A stretch of DNA of 41,881 nucleotides from Porphyromonadaceae bacterium UBA7141 (lineage in GTDB: Bacteria; Bacteroidota; Bacteroidia; Bacteroidales; Muribaculaceae). Each line of letters starts with the position of its first letter. Position 1 is the stretch's first letter. A program made the translations under genes and the position numbers. Where the stretch lies: contig DKWX01000056.1 of assembly GCA_002491945.1 (NCBI GenBank), forward strand, positions 21,985 to 63,865, given 5' to 3'. The notes below the pieces were generated by a model. That model saw only the letters and a program-made list of their open reading frames with translations. It did not search any database and was not told the DNA's origin. This document shows positions 1 to 6,824 of the stretch, one piece after another.

Positions 1-22
1 GTTAAATTTGAACACTTACTTA
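1..22. repeat. Right end of a palindromic TA-ended element
   Basis: The first 22 bases match the right terminus of the intergenic palindromic element seen complete at 5165-5358 and 6469-6651: GTTAAATTTGAACACTTACTTA. The rest of the copy would lie left of the window. It includes a TAAATTTG box (3-10) pointing rightward. The end lies 10 bases from the porQ stop codon. Confidence 0.75.
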
Positions 23-31
23 TTTCCCCGG

Positions 32-1066
32 TCAATTCATCAGTTCGCCGAAGTTGCAGTTAAGATTTAGCATCAATGTGCTCGCGCTCTTATGCGGCTG
101 CGCAAACGCCACCCCGACTCCGAAGCCACGCACACGCAGCCCCGCGCCTATCGAAAAACCGCTGAAAAACGAACGGTTATAGGTGCTCATGTCGGTGGCC
201 GTCTTGTTGTCGTAGCCCAACGACAGCCATAACTTGTCAGAGGGCTGATAGCGAAGCCCGAATGTGAGATGACGGAAAAAATTGCTGATAAAGGTGGATT
301 TCAGCTCCTGCGACCCACCGTCGGATGTGTCGTTTGAATGCACGTAATACGGCAGATTCCAGTGTGTCAGATTCCGGGCCGTGATAGCCAGTGAGAATGG
401 GGTGTGACCGAGTCCCTGCATATAGCCGAGCTGCACATCGAATGGGAGACGGTTGTAGGCCGTCTCGAAGCGCTTCACCTGGCCTCCGGCATTGCGCAGC
501 ACCATCGACAGCGACAGGTCATGCTCTTCATCATAATAATTGACGCCGAGGTCCACACTTATGGCGAAGGCCGTGTATATGTCGTAATGGCTGTAAATCA
601 TACCCAGATTGACGCCACCTCGCCAGCGGTCGGTGATATCATGGGAATATGACCCCTCGAACACTATATCGGAGGGGGTGAATGTGCCGCCTGACACTCC
701 GGAAGGGTCATATTGAGTCAGACTTCCGAAATTCAGATAGCGTATTCCCGCAGCCCATGCGCTGTGCTCTCCGGCCGCCATGCCGAAGCGCACTCCAGCA
801 AAGTTGCCTGACCCCATATAGTGCATGTAGCCCACTGTCACCTGACTCTCTATCTCAGGCCCGAGCAATGCCGGATTCTGGTCGGCAAGGGCCACATCAT
901 CGTTGATCAGGGCTATAGCCGTGCCACCCAGGCCATAGGCCTGGGTGGATGTAGGTATGTTGAGAAACTCATAGCTTGAGTTACCCGTCTCACCTCTTGC
1001 CGTTGCCGCCATAAAGGCGGCAACGGCGAGGAGCGCCATATTTTGTATCCGTCGGTTGATATGCAT
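32..1066 (-). CDS. porQ: Type IX secretion system protein PorQ
   Basis: This 344-residue protein begins with a signal peptide (about residues 1-24, hydrophobic core LLAVAAFMAA). It then has the conserved N-terminal block FLNIPTSTQAYGLGGTAIA (about 35-53) and an NPALLG motif, both typical of PorQ. The remainder is a run of amphipathic beta-strands, consistent with an outer-membrane beta-barrel of the PorV/PorQ (FadL-like) kind. In T9SS, PorQ is an accessory component that works with PorU, PorV and PorZ in attaching or shedding cargo at the cell surface. Its presence indicates a T9SS in this organism, which matters for the secreted cobalamin-locus proteins at 27251-32481. It is divergent from the TonB-like gene at 1466. 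No convincing promoter was seen upstream on the minus strand. The assignment rests on family recognition and length. Confidence 0.85.
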   Translation of the reverse strand: MHINRRIQNMALLAVAAFMAATARGETGNSSYEFLNIPTSTQAYGLGGTAIALINDDVALADQNPALLGPEIESQVTVGYMHYMGSGNFAGVRFGMAAGEHSAWAAGIRYLNFGSLTQYDPSGVSGGTFTPSDIVFEGSYSHDITDRWRGGVNLGMIYSHYDIYTAFAISVDLGVNYYDEEHDLSLSMVLRNAGGQVKRFETAYNRLPFDVQLGYMQGLGHTPFSLAITARNLTHWNLPYYVHSNDTSDGGSQELKSTFISNFFRHLTFGLRYQPSDKLWLSLGYDNKTATDMSTYNRSFFSGFSIGAGLRVRGFGVGVAFAQPHKSASTLMLNLNCNFGELMN

Positions 1067-1233
1067 TGTGCTACCTGATGATGTTCAAGTCAGTTCTTTT
1101 CATAAACAAGTGCCATGATTCCGACACTTATTTATCAAACGTCTTTTGCTCCGTTCTATTGCCTCCGCCCCGGCATCCGACCGGCCTGACACTTCGGGAC
1201 TCGGAACGGGATGGCGGGCAAGTGCAAAGGAAT

Positions 1234-1249
1234 ATTAAATATATTTAAT
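1234..1249. promoter_or_regulatory. 16-bp perfect AT palindrome between porQ and the TonB-like gene
   Basis: ATTAAATATATTTAAT reads the same on both strands and lies in the 399-base intergenic gap between two divergent genes. It could be an operator half-site pair or simply an AT-rich curved stretch; nothing in the sequence decides this. Apart from this and the promoter at 1275-1305, I see nothing convincing in 1067-1465. Confidence 0.3.
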
Positions 1250-1274
1250 TCAGTGCTAAATGATTTCATTCGCA

Positions 1275-1305
1275 TTGCACGGCTCAAAGCTATTGCCTAA
1301 TTTTG
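1275..1305 (+). promoter_or_regulatory. Bacteroidetes-type promoter for the TonB-like gene
   Basis: A TTG (1275-1277) is followed after 20 bases by TAATTTTG (1298-1305), matching the Bacteroidetes -33/-7 pattern. Transcription would start near 1312, leaving about 150 bases of leader before the ATG at 1466. Confidence 0.55.
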
Positions 1306-1465
1306 CCGTCGCAGGTAGCCCGGGAAGGCCGGATTCCACACCTGCCGTTCCGATAGCGACAACACATCTCCGCCCGCTTCTGATTCTCTCTTCCGCCTCT
1401 CTCCTCCTATGCCGGAGATGCGTCGGCCGGACCGACCTTACTGATCTAACTCCGTCTTACTTTTA

Positions 1466-1948
1466 ATGAAAAAAATTTACTACTCTTTCAATATCTCACG
1501 CTCCCTGTCACTCCGGGCAAGCCGGATTGCTCTGATTTCTGCCGCTCTGACGTCAATCGGCGGTCTGGCCGACGCACAGACATGCCGGATTTCGATGGGA
1601 GTGAATTCCGAAGGTCACAAAACTTTCAGGGAGGTGTTTGAATACGATTATGTAAGCGACAAACCCTCATTCCCCGGCGGCGACTGGAAACTTGTGGAAT
1701 ATATCAACCATACACGCCAATATCCTCGCGATGCCTATGAAAAAGGGATTCAGGGACGCGTCACATGCTCGTTTGTAGTGAATACAGATGGCTCTATAAG
1801 CCATGTGCAAGTGATAAAAAGCATCGAAGAGAGCCTCAACCGCGAGGCGATAAGAATATTCTCAGAGATGCCGCGCTGGGAACCGGGACGCATCGACGGC
1901 CATACGGTGCCGGTCAGAGTGATCTGGAGCGTTCCGTTCAGAAAATAA
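1466..1948 (+). CDS. Secreted protein with TonB C-terminal domain
   Basis: The protein has 160 residues. After a basic N-terminus and a hydrophobic stretch (about 21-38, ending in an ADA-Q-like signal cleavage site), residues 70-160 form a TonB C-terminal domain. Visible hallmarks are Y-P-R-D-A-Y-E-K-G-I-Q-G-R-V (about 92-105), V-N-T-D-G-S-I (about 110-116) and the closing R-V-I-W-S-V-P-F. Classical TonB couples ExbBD energy to outer-membrane receptors through a membrane anchor and a proline-rich linker. This protein has no such linker and probably no retained anchor, so it may be a soluble periplasmic relative, a family common in Bacteroidetes, rather than a full energy transducer. It stands alone with its own promoter. 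A partner receptor cannot be named from the sequence. Confidence 0.75.
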   Translation: MKKIYYSFNISRSLSLRASRIALISAALTSIGGLADAQTCRISMGVNSEGHKTFREVFEYDYVSDKPSFPGGDWKLVEYINHTRQYPRDAYEKGIQGRVTCSFVVNTDGSISHVQVIKSIEESLNREAIRIFSEMPRWEPGRIDGHTVPVRVIWSVPFRK

Positions 1949-2280
1949 GACTTTTTCTCTCCCCTGCCATACTCCCGGGCACGCAAGGACAGCCACGTCG
2001 CACCTTGCCGCCACCTCCTGCCTGCACTATTATTCACCGTGGCCGGCAGACGTGTGCCCTTCACTGCCGCCATGTCCCCGCTCCGACCGACGCGCCTGAG
2101 CAGCGCACTGCATTCCACAGTAGCGTGCCGGAGATTCACTGGGATTCCCCCGGGAAAAATTTTTAATAAAAATCCATCCCTCGCCGAACCATCTCTACCC
2201 CGCCGATGTTTTAGATACAGAAAGAAGATAAAATCGTTTCATGATGTTAGGTTAGTTTGAAAGTATTATTGAAATACCGA
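1949..2280. other. Intergenic stretch without recognisable gene
   Basis: No reading frame here looks protein-like, and the open frames that cross it have compositions typical of non-coding frames. Apart from the terminator just downstream I see no structure in this stretch. Confidence 0.5.
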
Positions 2281-2312
2281 TATAGCGGCTCGCCGGGAGG
2301 CGGGCCGCTATA
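2281..2312 (+). terminator. Intrinsic terminator after the TonB-like gene
   Basis: TATAGCGGC (2281-2289) pairs with GCCGCTATA (2304-2312), followed by GTTTTATC. Right behind it is a tandem duplication of about 15 bases (TTTATCCCGGTTATT, roughly 2315-2344), probably of no functional meaning. Confidence 0.6.
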
Positions 2313-2370
2313 GTTTTATCCCGGTTATTTTATCCCGGTTATTTTGCGGGCCAATTTCACCGCTATATAT

Positions 2371-2401
2371 TTTGTGGACTCACGCAATTCTATTACCTTT
2401 G
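2371..2401 (+). promoter_or_regulatory. Promoter of folP-cdaA
   Basis: TTTG (2371-2374), 19 bases, TACCTTTG (2394-2401) is a textbook Bacteroidetes promoter. Initiation near 2408 would give a leader of only about 16 bases before the folP ATG. Confidence 0.8.
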
Positions 2402-2423
2402 TAAAGCAAAATCCTTCGACTAC

Positions 2424-3275
2424 ATGACTATCTGCATCAACGGCAAAATCAGGTCACTTAATCCGGCATGGGTCATGGGCATAATCAATGCCACTCCCGA
2501 TTCATTCTACGCCGGAAGCCGCACCCCGTATGGGGTTGATGTGGCCGACCGCGCACGTCGGCTTCTTGATCTCGGAGCAGACTGCCTCGACATAGGCGGA
2601 TACTCGTCGCGCCCTGGTGCCGATGACATCTCTGCCGAAGAGGAATATTCCCGGCTGGCAATGGCCCTCGAACAAGTGCGGCGCATCGATGAGTCCGCCA
2701 TTATATCTGTCGACACGTTCCGTGCCGATGTGGCTCGCCGATGCGTAGAAGAATGGAATGTGGCTATAATCAACGACATCTCCGGAGGCACACTCGACCC
2801 GGATATGTTTGCCACGGCAGGTTCTCTCGGAGTGGCATATGTGCTGATGCACATGCGCGGCAATCCGGCCACAATGAATTCTCTCACTGATTACGCCGAT
2901 GTCACGGCAGAGGTGATATCCGACCTCGCTTTCAAAATATCACAGCTCCGCAGCGAGGGGGTGGCAGATATCATTGTCGACCCTGGATTCGGCTTTGCCA
3001 AGACGGTGCAGCAGAATTTTTCACTATTGCGCGACCTCCGCGAATTCGCCATCCTCGGATGTCCGATTCTTGCAGGACTGTCGCGCAAAAGCATGATTTG
3101 GCGGACTTTGGGACTGTCGCCCGAAGAGAGTCTCAATGGCACCACAGCCCTCAACATGGCCGCACTGGCCGGCGGAGCATCCATCCTGAGGGTGCATGAC
3201 GTGGCAGAGGCTCGACAGTGTGTGACACTCCATAATGCGCTGCACCCCTCGACGGCTCCATGCTCCCTGACGTAG
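2424..3275 (+). CDS. folP: Dihydropteroate synthase
   Basis: This 283-residue enzyme condenses 6-hydroxymethyl-dihydropterin diphosphate with p-aminobenzoate in cytoplasmic folate synthesis and is the sulfonamide target. All family signatures are present in order: VMGIINATPDSF (17-28), DIGGYSSRPGAD (56-67, pABA/sulfonamide loop), SVDTFR (95-100), NDISGG (117-122), MHMRGNP (142-148), DPGFGFAK (186-193), GLSRKS (218-223) and RVHDV (256-260). It has the usual length for the family. The ATG at 2424 lies about 16 bases after the predicted transcription start. The last 16 bases overlap the start of cdaA, so the two are co-transcribed and probably translationally coupled, an arrangement common in Bacteroidales. 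Confidence 0.97.
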   Translation: MTICINGKIRSLNPAWVMGIINATPDSFYAGSRTPYGVDVADRARRLLDLGADCLDIGGYSSRPGADDISAEEEYSRLAMALEQVRRIDESAIISVDTFRADVARRCVEEWNVAIINDISGGTLDPDMFATAGSLGVAYVLMHMRGNPATMNSLTDYADVTAEVISDLAFKISQLRSEGVADIIVDPGFGFAKTVQQNFSLLRDLREFAILGCPILAGLSRKSMIWRTLGLSPEESLNGTTALNMAALAGGASILRVHDVAEARQCVTLHNALHPSTAPCSLT

Positions 3276-4090
3276 GGCATCATCACACTGCCATACTCTT
3301 TTACTCTATCTCTAAAACTCTCTATGACGTGATTGACTTCGGTATTAAAGACCTTATCGACATACTGCTTGTAGCGACGCTGCTTTATTACACCTACAGC
3401 CTGATGAAGCGCTCCGGTTCGCTGAGCCTGTTCTACGGCGTGCTGTTCTTTACTGTCGTATGGGTCGTAGCATCCGAGATACTCGACATGAGGCTCACAG
3501 GCACCATCATGGATAAGGTGATGTCGATCGGTCTGATTATCCTTGTCGTAATCTTCCAGGACCAGATCAAGCGCTTCCTGATCGACCTCGGCTCGCAACG
3601 CAGATGGAGCAAATGGCGCAATATTTTCCGCCACGGCGATGAACGCGACAGACATGACCACAAGCATATCATGCAGGTGGTGTATGCCTGCATGTCGATG
3701 TCGAAGTCTAAGACTGGTGCCCTCATTGTCTTCCAGCGGAAAATGCCTCTGGGCGATTATGAAAAGACTGGCGACGTTATCGATGCCGACATCAATACCC
3801 GCCTTATTGAAAACATTTTCTTCAAGAACTCTCCCCTCCACGACGGAGCCATGATTATAGCCGACAAGCGGATTATGTCGGTAGGCTGTATCCTGCCGGT
3901 GAGCCACGACATGAATATCCCCAAGGAGCTGGGATTGCGTCACCGCGCCGCTCTCGGAATGAGCCAGGTGACTGATGCCGTATGCATTATCGTAAGCGAG
4001 GAGACCGGCAACATATCGGTGGCCCGCGACGGAGAGTTCTCGATAAAGGTTTCGGGACTTGACCTGGAGCATATCCTTTCGAATATATGA
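3260..4090 (+). CDS. cdaA: Diadenylate cyclase CdaA
   Basis: This 276-residue membrane enzyme makes c-di-AMP from two ATP. Three hydrophobic segments (about 32-48, 57-74 and 84-100) precede a DisA_N catalytic domain (about 125-270) with the diagnostic LHDGAMI (DGA at 195-197) and LRHRAALG (RHR at 227-229) motifs. This is the CdaA/DacA architecture. The start ATG lies inside folP (16-base overlap), and no other in-frame Met precedes the first membrane segment. No CdaR-like partner gene is adjacent. c-di-AMP is known to affect cell-wall and ion homeostasis; no target is visible here. The gene converges on rsgA, with 73 bases between the two stop codons. Confidence 0.95.
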   Translation: MLPDVGHHHTAILFYSISKTLYDVIDFGIKDLIDILLVATLLYYTYSLMKRSGSLSLFYGVLFFTVVWVVASEILDMRLTGTIMDKVMSIGLIILVVIFQDQIKRFLIDLGSQRRWSKWRNIFRHGDERDRHDHKHIMQVVYACMSMSKSKTGALIVFQRKMPLGDYEKTGDVIDADINTRLIENIFFKNSPLHDGAMIIADKRIMSVGCILPVSHDMNIPKELGLRHRAALGMSQVTDAVCIIVSEETGNISVARDGEFSIKVSGLDLEHILSNI

Positions 4091-4149
4091 TTGCCGAAGT
4101 CGGCGCCGATCATCAGGCACGCACTCCGGCATCTCCGATTTGATGGGCC

Positions 4150-4158
4150 GGGGGGGGG
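4150..4158. repeat. G9 homopolymer between convergent stops
   Basis: Nine consecutive G lie between the cdaA and rsgA stop codons, five bases beyond the rsgA stop (4164). Such tracts are slippage-prone, but this one is outside both coding regions. Confidence 0.9.
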
Positions 4159-4163
4159 ATGAC

Positions 4164-5153
4164 TCAGAATGGTTTACGGTATTTATCGGATGCCGGACTC
4201 TCCATCGACTCTTCAAGTATGGAAAGATAAGAGGCATAACGGCTCTGCGATATCAGAGATTGCTCTACGGCAGGAAACACCGCACAACCAGGTTCGCCCG
4301 TATGTTTGCAGTCGCCGTAACGGCACTCAAGCCCTTTGCGGAATATCTCGGGAAAGAAATGCGACACCTCTTCAGGACCGAAATCAATCACACCGAATCC
4401 TTTTACACCGGGTATATCTATAAGCTGTCCGCCATAAGGGAGGTCTACCATTTCCGAGAATGTTGTGGTGTGCATTCCGGTCTGATGAAGATCGGATATG
4501 ATGCCTGTGCGCAATCCCGCTTCGGGGGCCAGCGCATTGATCAGGGTTGACTTGCCGACCCCGGAATTTCCGGCAAAGAGTGTGACCTGTCCGGCCGTCC
4601 ATTCACGCAGGGTCTCAAGCCCGGCTCCGTTCCTGACCGACACCATCAGCGTAGGATACCCGAGTGAGACATATAAATAGCTCAGGGCCTCGGCATATTC
4701 TCGCTCCTCTTCGTTCCAGAGATCGGATTTGTTGATTACCAGACGCGCCGGCACGTTGTAGGCCTCGGCCGTGGCCAGAAAGCGGTCGATAAATGTGGTA
4801 GGGGTTGTGGGTGATACTATCGATGCCACAAGTATCGCCTGATCAAGATTAGAGGCAAGTATATGGCTCTCTTTCGATAGATTCGAGGCGCGCCTGATTA
4901 TGTAGTTACGGCGTGGAAGTATGGCTGTGATATAACTTGTGTCGGCATCCCGCATCGAGATCTCCACTTCATCGCCTACTGCCACAGGATTGGTGGTGCG
5001 TATCCCTTTTATACGGAAACTCCCCTTTATGCGGCAATCAATCTCCTCGCCATACTCCGTGCGCACACGATAGGTGCTCCCCGTATTTTTTATGACACGC
5101 CCACGGAGCGGCTCTATCTGCCGGAGTCCTATATTTTTGTCTTTCTTGGCCAT
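4164..5153 (-). CDS. rsgA: Ribosome small-subunit-dependent GTPase RsgA
   Basis: This 329-residue protein is a circularly permuted GTPase that checks late 30S subunit assembly. An N-terminal OB-fold (about 15-85) precedes the permuted G domain: NKSD (141-144, G4) comes before GNSGVGKST (195-203, P-loop), the GMHTTTF switch region (about 226-232) and DIPG (246-249, G3). A zinc-binding region follows with Cys277, Cys282, His284 and Cys290. The length is normal. The start is 25 bases from a TAAATTTG box at 5185-5192 (minus strand) that belongs to the palindromic element at 5165-5358, so transcription may now start in the repeat. The gene is convergent with cdaA. Confidence 0.96.
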   Translation of the reverse strand: MAKKDKNIGLRQIEPLRGRVIKNTGSTYRVRTEYGEEIDCRIKGSFRIKGIRTTNPVAVGDEVEISMRDADTSYITAILPRRNYIIRRASNLSKESHILASNLDQAILVASIVSPTTPTTFIDRFLATAEAYNVPARLVINKSDLWNEEEREYAEALSYLYVSLGYPTLMVSVRNGAGLETLREWTAGQVTLFAGNSGVGKSTLINALAPEAGLRTGIISDLHQTGMHTTTFSEMVDLPYGGQLIDIPGVKGFGVIDFGPEEVSHFFPEIFRKGLECRYGDCKHTGEPGCAVFPAVEQSLISQSRYASYLSILEESMESPASDKYRKPF

Positions 5154-5164
5154 ATGTTTGTGTA

Positions 5165-5358
5165 TAAGTAAGTGTTTAAGTGTTCAAATTTAATTTATAC
5201 AATATGCGTGACTGTTTTTTAGTCGATTCCGGCGCGGAGTGAAGGAGAATATCAACATATTCGACTCAACGACAAGCCGGAAGCGGCAAAAAAGAAGCCG
5301 CAGATTGTATAAAAGATTACCTTTCAATTGCTATCGGTTAAATTTGAACACTTACTTA
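5165..5358. repeat. Palindromic TA-ended element, copy A
   Basis: This 194-bp copy runs from TAAGTAAGTG to CACTTACTTA with inverted ends. Further inside, TTTATACAAT pairs with ATTGTATAAA. Next, a GC-rich left arm (about 5205-5233) pairs imperfectly with the arm holding GCGGCAAAAAAGAAGCCGC (about 5284-5302). A small central hairpin GAATAT-CAAC-ATATTC completes a near full-length fold-back. Outward-facing TAAATTTG boxes occur at both ends (minus strand 5185-5192, plus strand 5339-5346). It has no coding capacity. The TA ends recall elements that insert at TA dinucleotides, but the source transposase is not in the window. Confidence 0.85.
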
Positions 5359-5389
5359 ACACTGCAAATTTAACAAAAATCACCGATTG

Positions 5390-5588
5390 TAAGTAAGTGT
5401 CCAAATTGAATTTATACAATATGCCGGCTTATTTTTTAGTCGGTTCGGATGCGGAGTGAAGAAAAATATCTACATATTCGACTGATCGACAAGCCGGAAG
5501 CCGCAAAAAAGAAGCCACAGATTGTATAAACGATTACCTTTCAATATTCCCTTTCAATTGCAATCGGTGGAATCTGAACACTCACTTA
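5390..5588. repeat. Palindromic TA-ended element, copy B
   Basis: This 199-bp copy in the same orientation as copy A starts 31 bases after it. It has the same inner arms (TTTATACAAT, AAGCCGGAAG, ATTGTATAAA) but a degenerated right TAAATTTG box (GGAATCTGAAC) and a short duplication (CAATATTCCCTTTCAATTG) before the right end. The divergence from copy A argues for separate insertions rather than a recent tandem duplication. Confidence 0.8.
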
Positions 5589-5690
5589 GACCGCTTCCAA
5601 GTAGTTGAGAGAAATCAAGCAGAAGACGAACACTTATTATTACACCCGACGTCCGTGCCGACCGTCATCTCACGCCACCTTACATGTAGT

Positions 5691-5704
5691 CCGCCATACG
5701 GCGG
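5691..5704. other. Small hairpin in the repeat-rich gap
   Basis: CCGCC-ATAC-GGCGG forms a short stem followed by TTATTCGTAAAAAAAAG. It is too small to call a terminator with confidence. The flanking 5589-5727 shows nothing else recognisable. Confidence 0.3.
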
Positions 5705-5786
5705 TTATTCGTAAAAAAAAGTAAAAAGTTTAAACAACTTTATCATTATTAATTCTCAGAAGCTGCTTATTTATAGATTTTTTTAT

Positions 5787-5794
5787 TAACTTTG
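5787..5794 (+). promoter_or_regulatory. Promoter -7 box upstream of the winged-helix gene
   Basis: TAACTTTG, in the context ATTAACTTTGCA, matches TAnnTTTG; no good -33 TTTG is present. A GTTTAAAC palindrome sits 51 bases upstream (5728-5735), nearly the same geometry as the typA promoter (6700-6707, 48 bases from TAACTTTG at 6756). The transcript would cross element C before reaching the gene at 6108. Confidence 0.5.
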
Positions 5795-5800
5795 CAATTC

Positions 5801-5864
5801 GATTCTGCGAATCGAGCTTTTTCTTACTCTTTTGCACACTGCTTCGCCTCTTTTTGAGGCAAGC
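5801..5864 (+). other. Structured leader or possible small RNA 5' region
   Basis: About seven bases after the -7 box are GATTC-TGC-GAATC (5801-5813) and a second stem made of CTTCGCCTC and GAGGCAAGCGAAG with a T5 loop (about 5842-5868). The second stem is not followed by a T tract, so it is not a clear terminator. It may be the 5' end of the leader of the gene at 6108 or a short stable RNA. Confidence 0.3.
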
Positions 5865-5865
5865 G

Positions 5866-6075
5866 AAGTAAGTGTTTAAATTTAAACAATAGTAAGTGAA
5901 AGGATTTTTCATACAATCCGCGGCTTATTTCTGGCTGCTTCCGCAAGGTCGCATCGGTTGCGATTCCCGCATTGCCCCCCTTCTCGACTTGCGAAATCAG
6001 CTAAAAAAATAAACTCTTCGGATTCGTGCATTTATTCTTCGAAGCCACTTGAATTAAAATTTGAACACTTTCTTA
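5866..6075. repeat. Degenerate palindromic element, copy C
   Basis: Element-like ends are recognisable on the left (AAGTAAGTGTTTAAATTTAA) and on the right (TTAAAATTTGAACACTTTCTTA). The interior keeps only traces (CATACAATCCGCGGCTTATTT, about 5911-5931). It is an eroded or recombined copy lying in the leader of the winged-helix gene. Confidence 0.55.
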
Positions 6076-6107
6076 TCAAGAACACCAACTATAAAATAAG
6101 TAAAGTT

Positions 6108-6317
6108 ATGAACATTGAAACAATCGGCACATGGGCCGGAAAAGCCTATCAGGCTCTCGAATCATCGGATACTCACATGCTCGGGTTCAAAGGACTCAAG
6201 AAAGCCACCAAACTGAAAAAAGATGAACTTATGGCAGCCTTAGGATGGCTCGGCCGTGAGGGCAAAATCATCATCGCCATGGAGGATGAGGAAATCGTTA
6301 TCTCTTTGGTTGACTGA
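6108..6317 (+). CDS. Small winged helix-turn-helix protein (DUF2582-like)
   Basis: The protein has 69 residues, starting MNIETIGTWAGK. It matches the small winged-helix family I know as DUF2582, common in Bacteroidetes. The pattern is an N-terminal helix (I-G-x-x-A-G-x-x-Y), the helix-turn-helix LKKATKLKKDELMAALGWL (about 30-48) and a beta wing GKIIIAMEDEEIVISLVD (52-69). An upstream in-frame ATG at 5958 would add 50 residues encoded by repeat sequence and is unlikely to be used. The domain is probably nucleic-acid binding; no target or reaction is known to me. It is monocistronic, flanked by palindromic elements, with a strong terminator 30 bases downstream. Confidence 0.8.
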   Translation: MNIETIGTWAGKAYQALESSDTHMLGFKGLKKATKLKKDELMAALGWLGREGKIIIAMEDEEIVISLVD

Positions 6318-6346
6318 CTCCCCTCCTGACCTGCACGACATCTATT

Positions 6347-6378
6347 CGGCGGCCACCCTGCGATATGGGTGGCCGCCG
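6347..6378 (+). terminator. Terminator after the winged-helix gene
   Basis: CGGCGGCCACCC (6347-6358) and GGGTGGCCGCCG (6367-6378) form a perfect 12-bp stem with an 8-base loop, followed by TCTGCTTTAACT. Confidence 0.8.
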
Positions 6379-6468
6379 TCTGCTTTAACTCCATTTGTTT
6401 CAGAATTTTTCTGAAAATTACAGGCAACGGAATTTCGGCCTTACCCTAAATTTCAGACCCGCAGATTG

Positions 6469-6651
6469 TAGGTAAATGTTCAAATTTAATTTATATATGC
6501 GGGCTTATTTTTTAGTCGATTCCGGTGAGGAGTGAAGAAGAATATAAACATATTCGACTGAGCGACAAACCGGAAGCGGCAAAAAAGAAGCCGCAGATTG
6601 TATAATAGACTACATTTCAATTACTATCGGTTAAATTTGAACACTTACTTA
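6469..6651. repeat. Palindromic TA-ended element, copy D
   Basis: This 183-bp copy lies upstream of typA. The left end is TAGGTAAATG and the right end is intact CACTTACTTA. It keeps the paired arms with GCGGCAAAAAAGAAGCCGC and ATTGTATAA. Its rightward TAAATTTG box (6632-6639) points toward typA, but typA has its own full promoter at 6736-6763. The rest of the 507-base gap (6318-6824) holds this repeat, the terminator before it and the regulatory sites after it. Confidence 0.85.
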
Positions 6652-6695
6652 TGGCATTGCAGAATGCTAATCCCGACACCCTTTATGTTTTCATA

Positions 6696-6712
6696 AAAAG
6701 TTTAAACGACTT
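6696..6712 (+). promoter_or_regulatory. GTTTAAAC-centred motif upstream of the typA promoter
   Basis: AAAAGTTTAAACGACTT contains the palindrome GTTTAAAC. Related copies lie at 5724-5740, 39100-39114 (inverted), 39216-39230 and around 41698, all intergenic. The spacing to the -7 box resembles that at 5728, suggesting a shared upstream site. Confidence 0.4.
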
Positions 6713-6735
6713 CACTTACTTAATACAATTATGTG

Positions 6736-6763
6736 TTGTGTAGCATATTTTTTACTAACTTTG
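6736..6763 (+). promoter_or_regulatory. Promoter of typA
   Basis: TTG (6736-6738), 17 bases, TAACTTTG (6756-6763). The predicted start near 6770 gives a leader of about 55 bases. Confidence 0.6.
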
Positions 6764-6824
6764 CAGTTGCAATCTATCCGGCCGCGACCAGGCACTGCTC
6801 AGCCGGCCCGAAATTAGACTCAAT

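Noticed and set aside
1949..2280. Antisense open frame overlapping the TonB-like gene and the following gap
   Set aside because: Composition and lack of motifs indicate a shadow frame.
4059..4550. 163-codon plus-strand open frame across the cdaA/rsgA junction
   Set aside because: It is antisense to rsgA, runs through the G9 tract and has no protein-like motifs.
5958..6107. 50-residue N-terminal extension of the winged-helix protein
   Set aside because: It is encoded by degenerate repeat sequence and does not fit the compact winged-helix family, which starts at MNIETIG.
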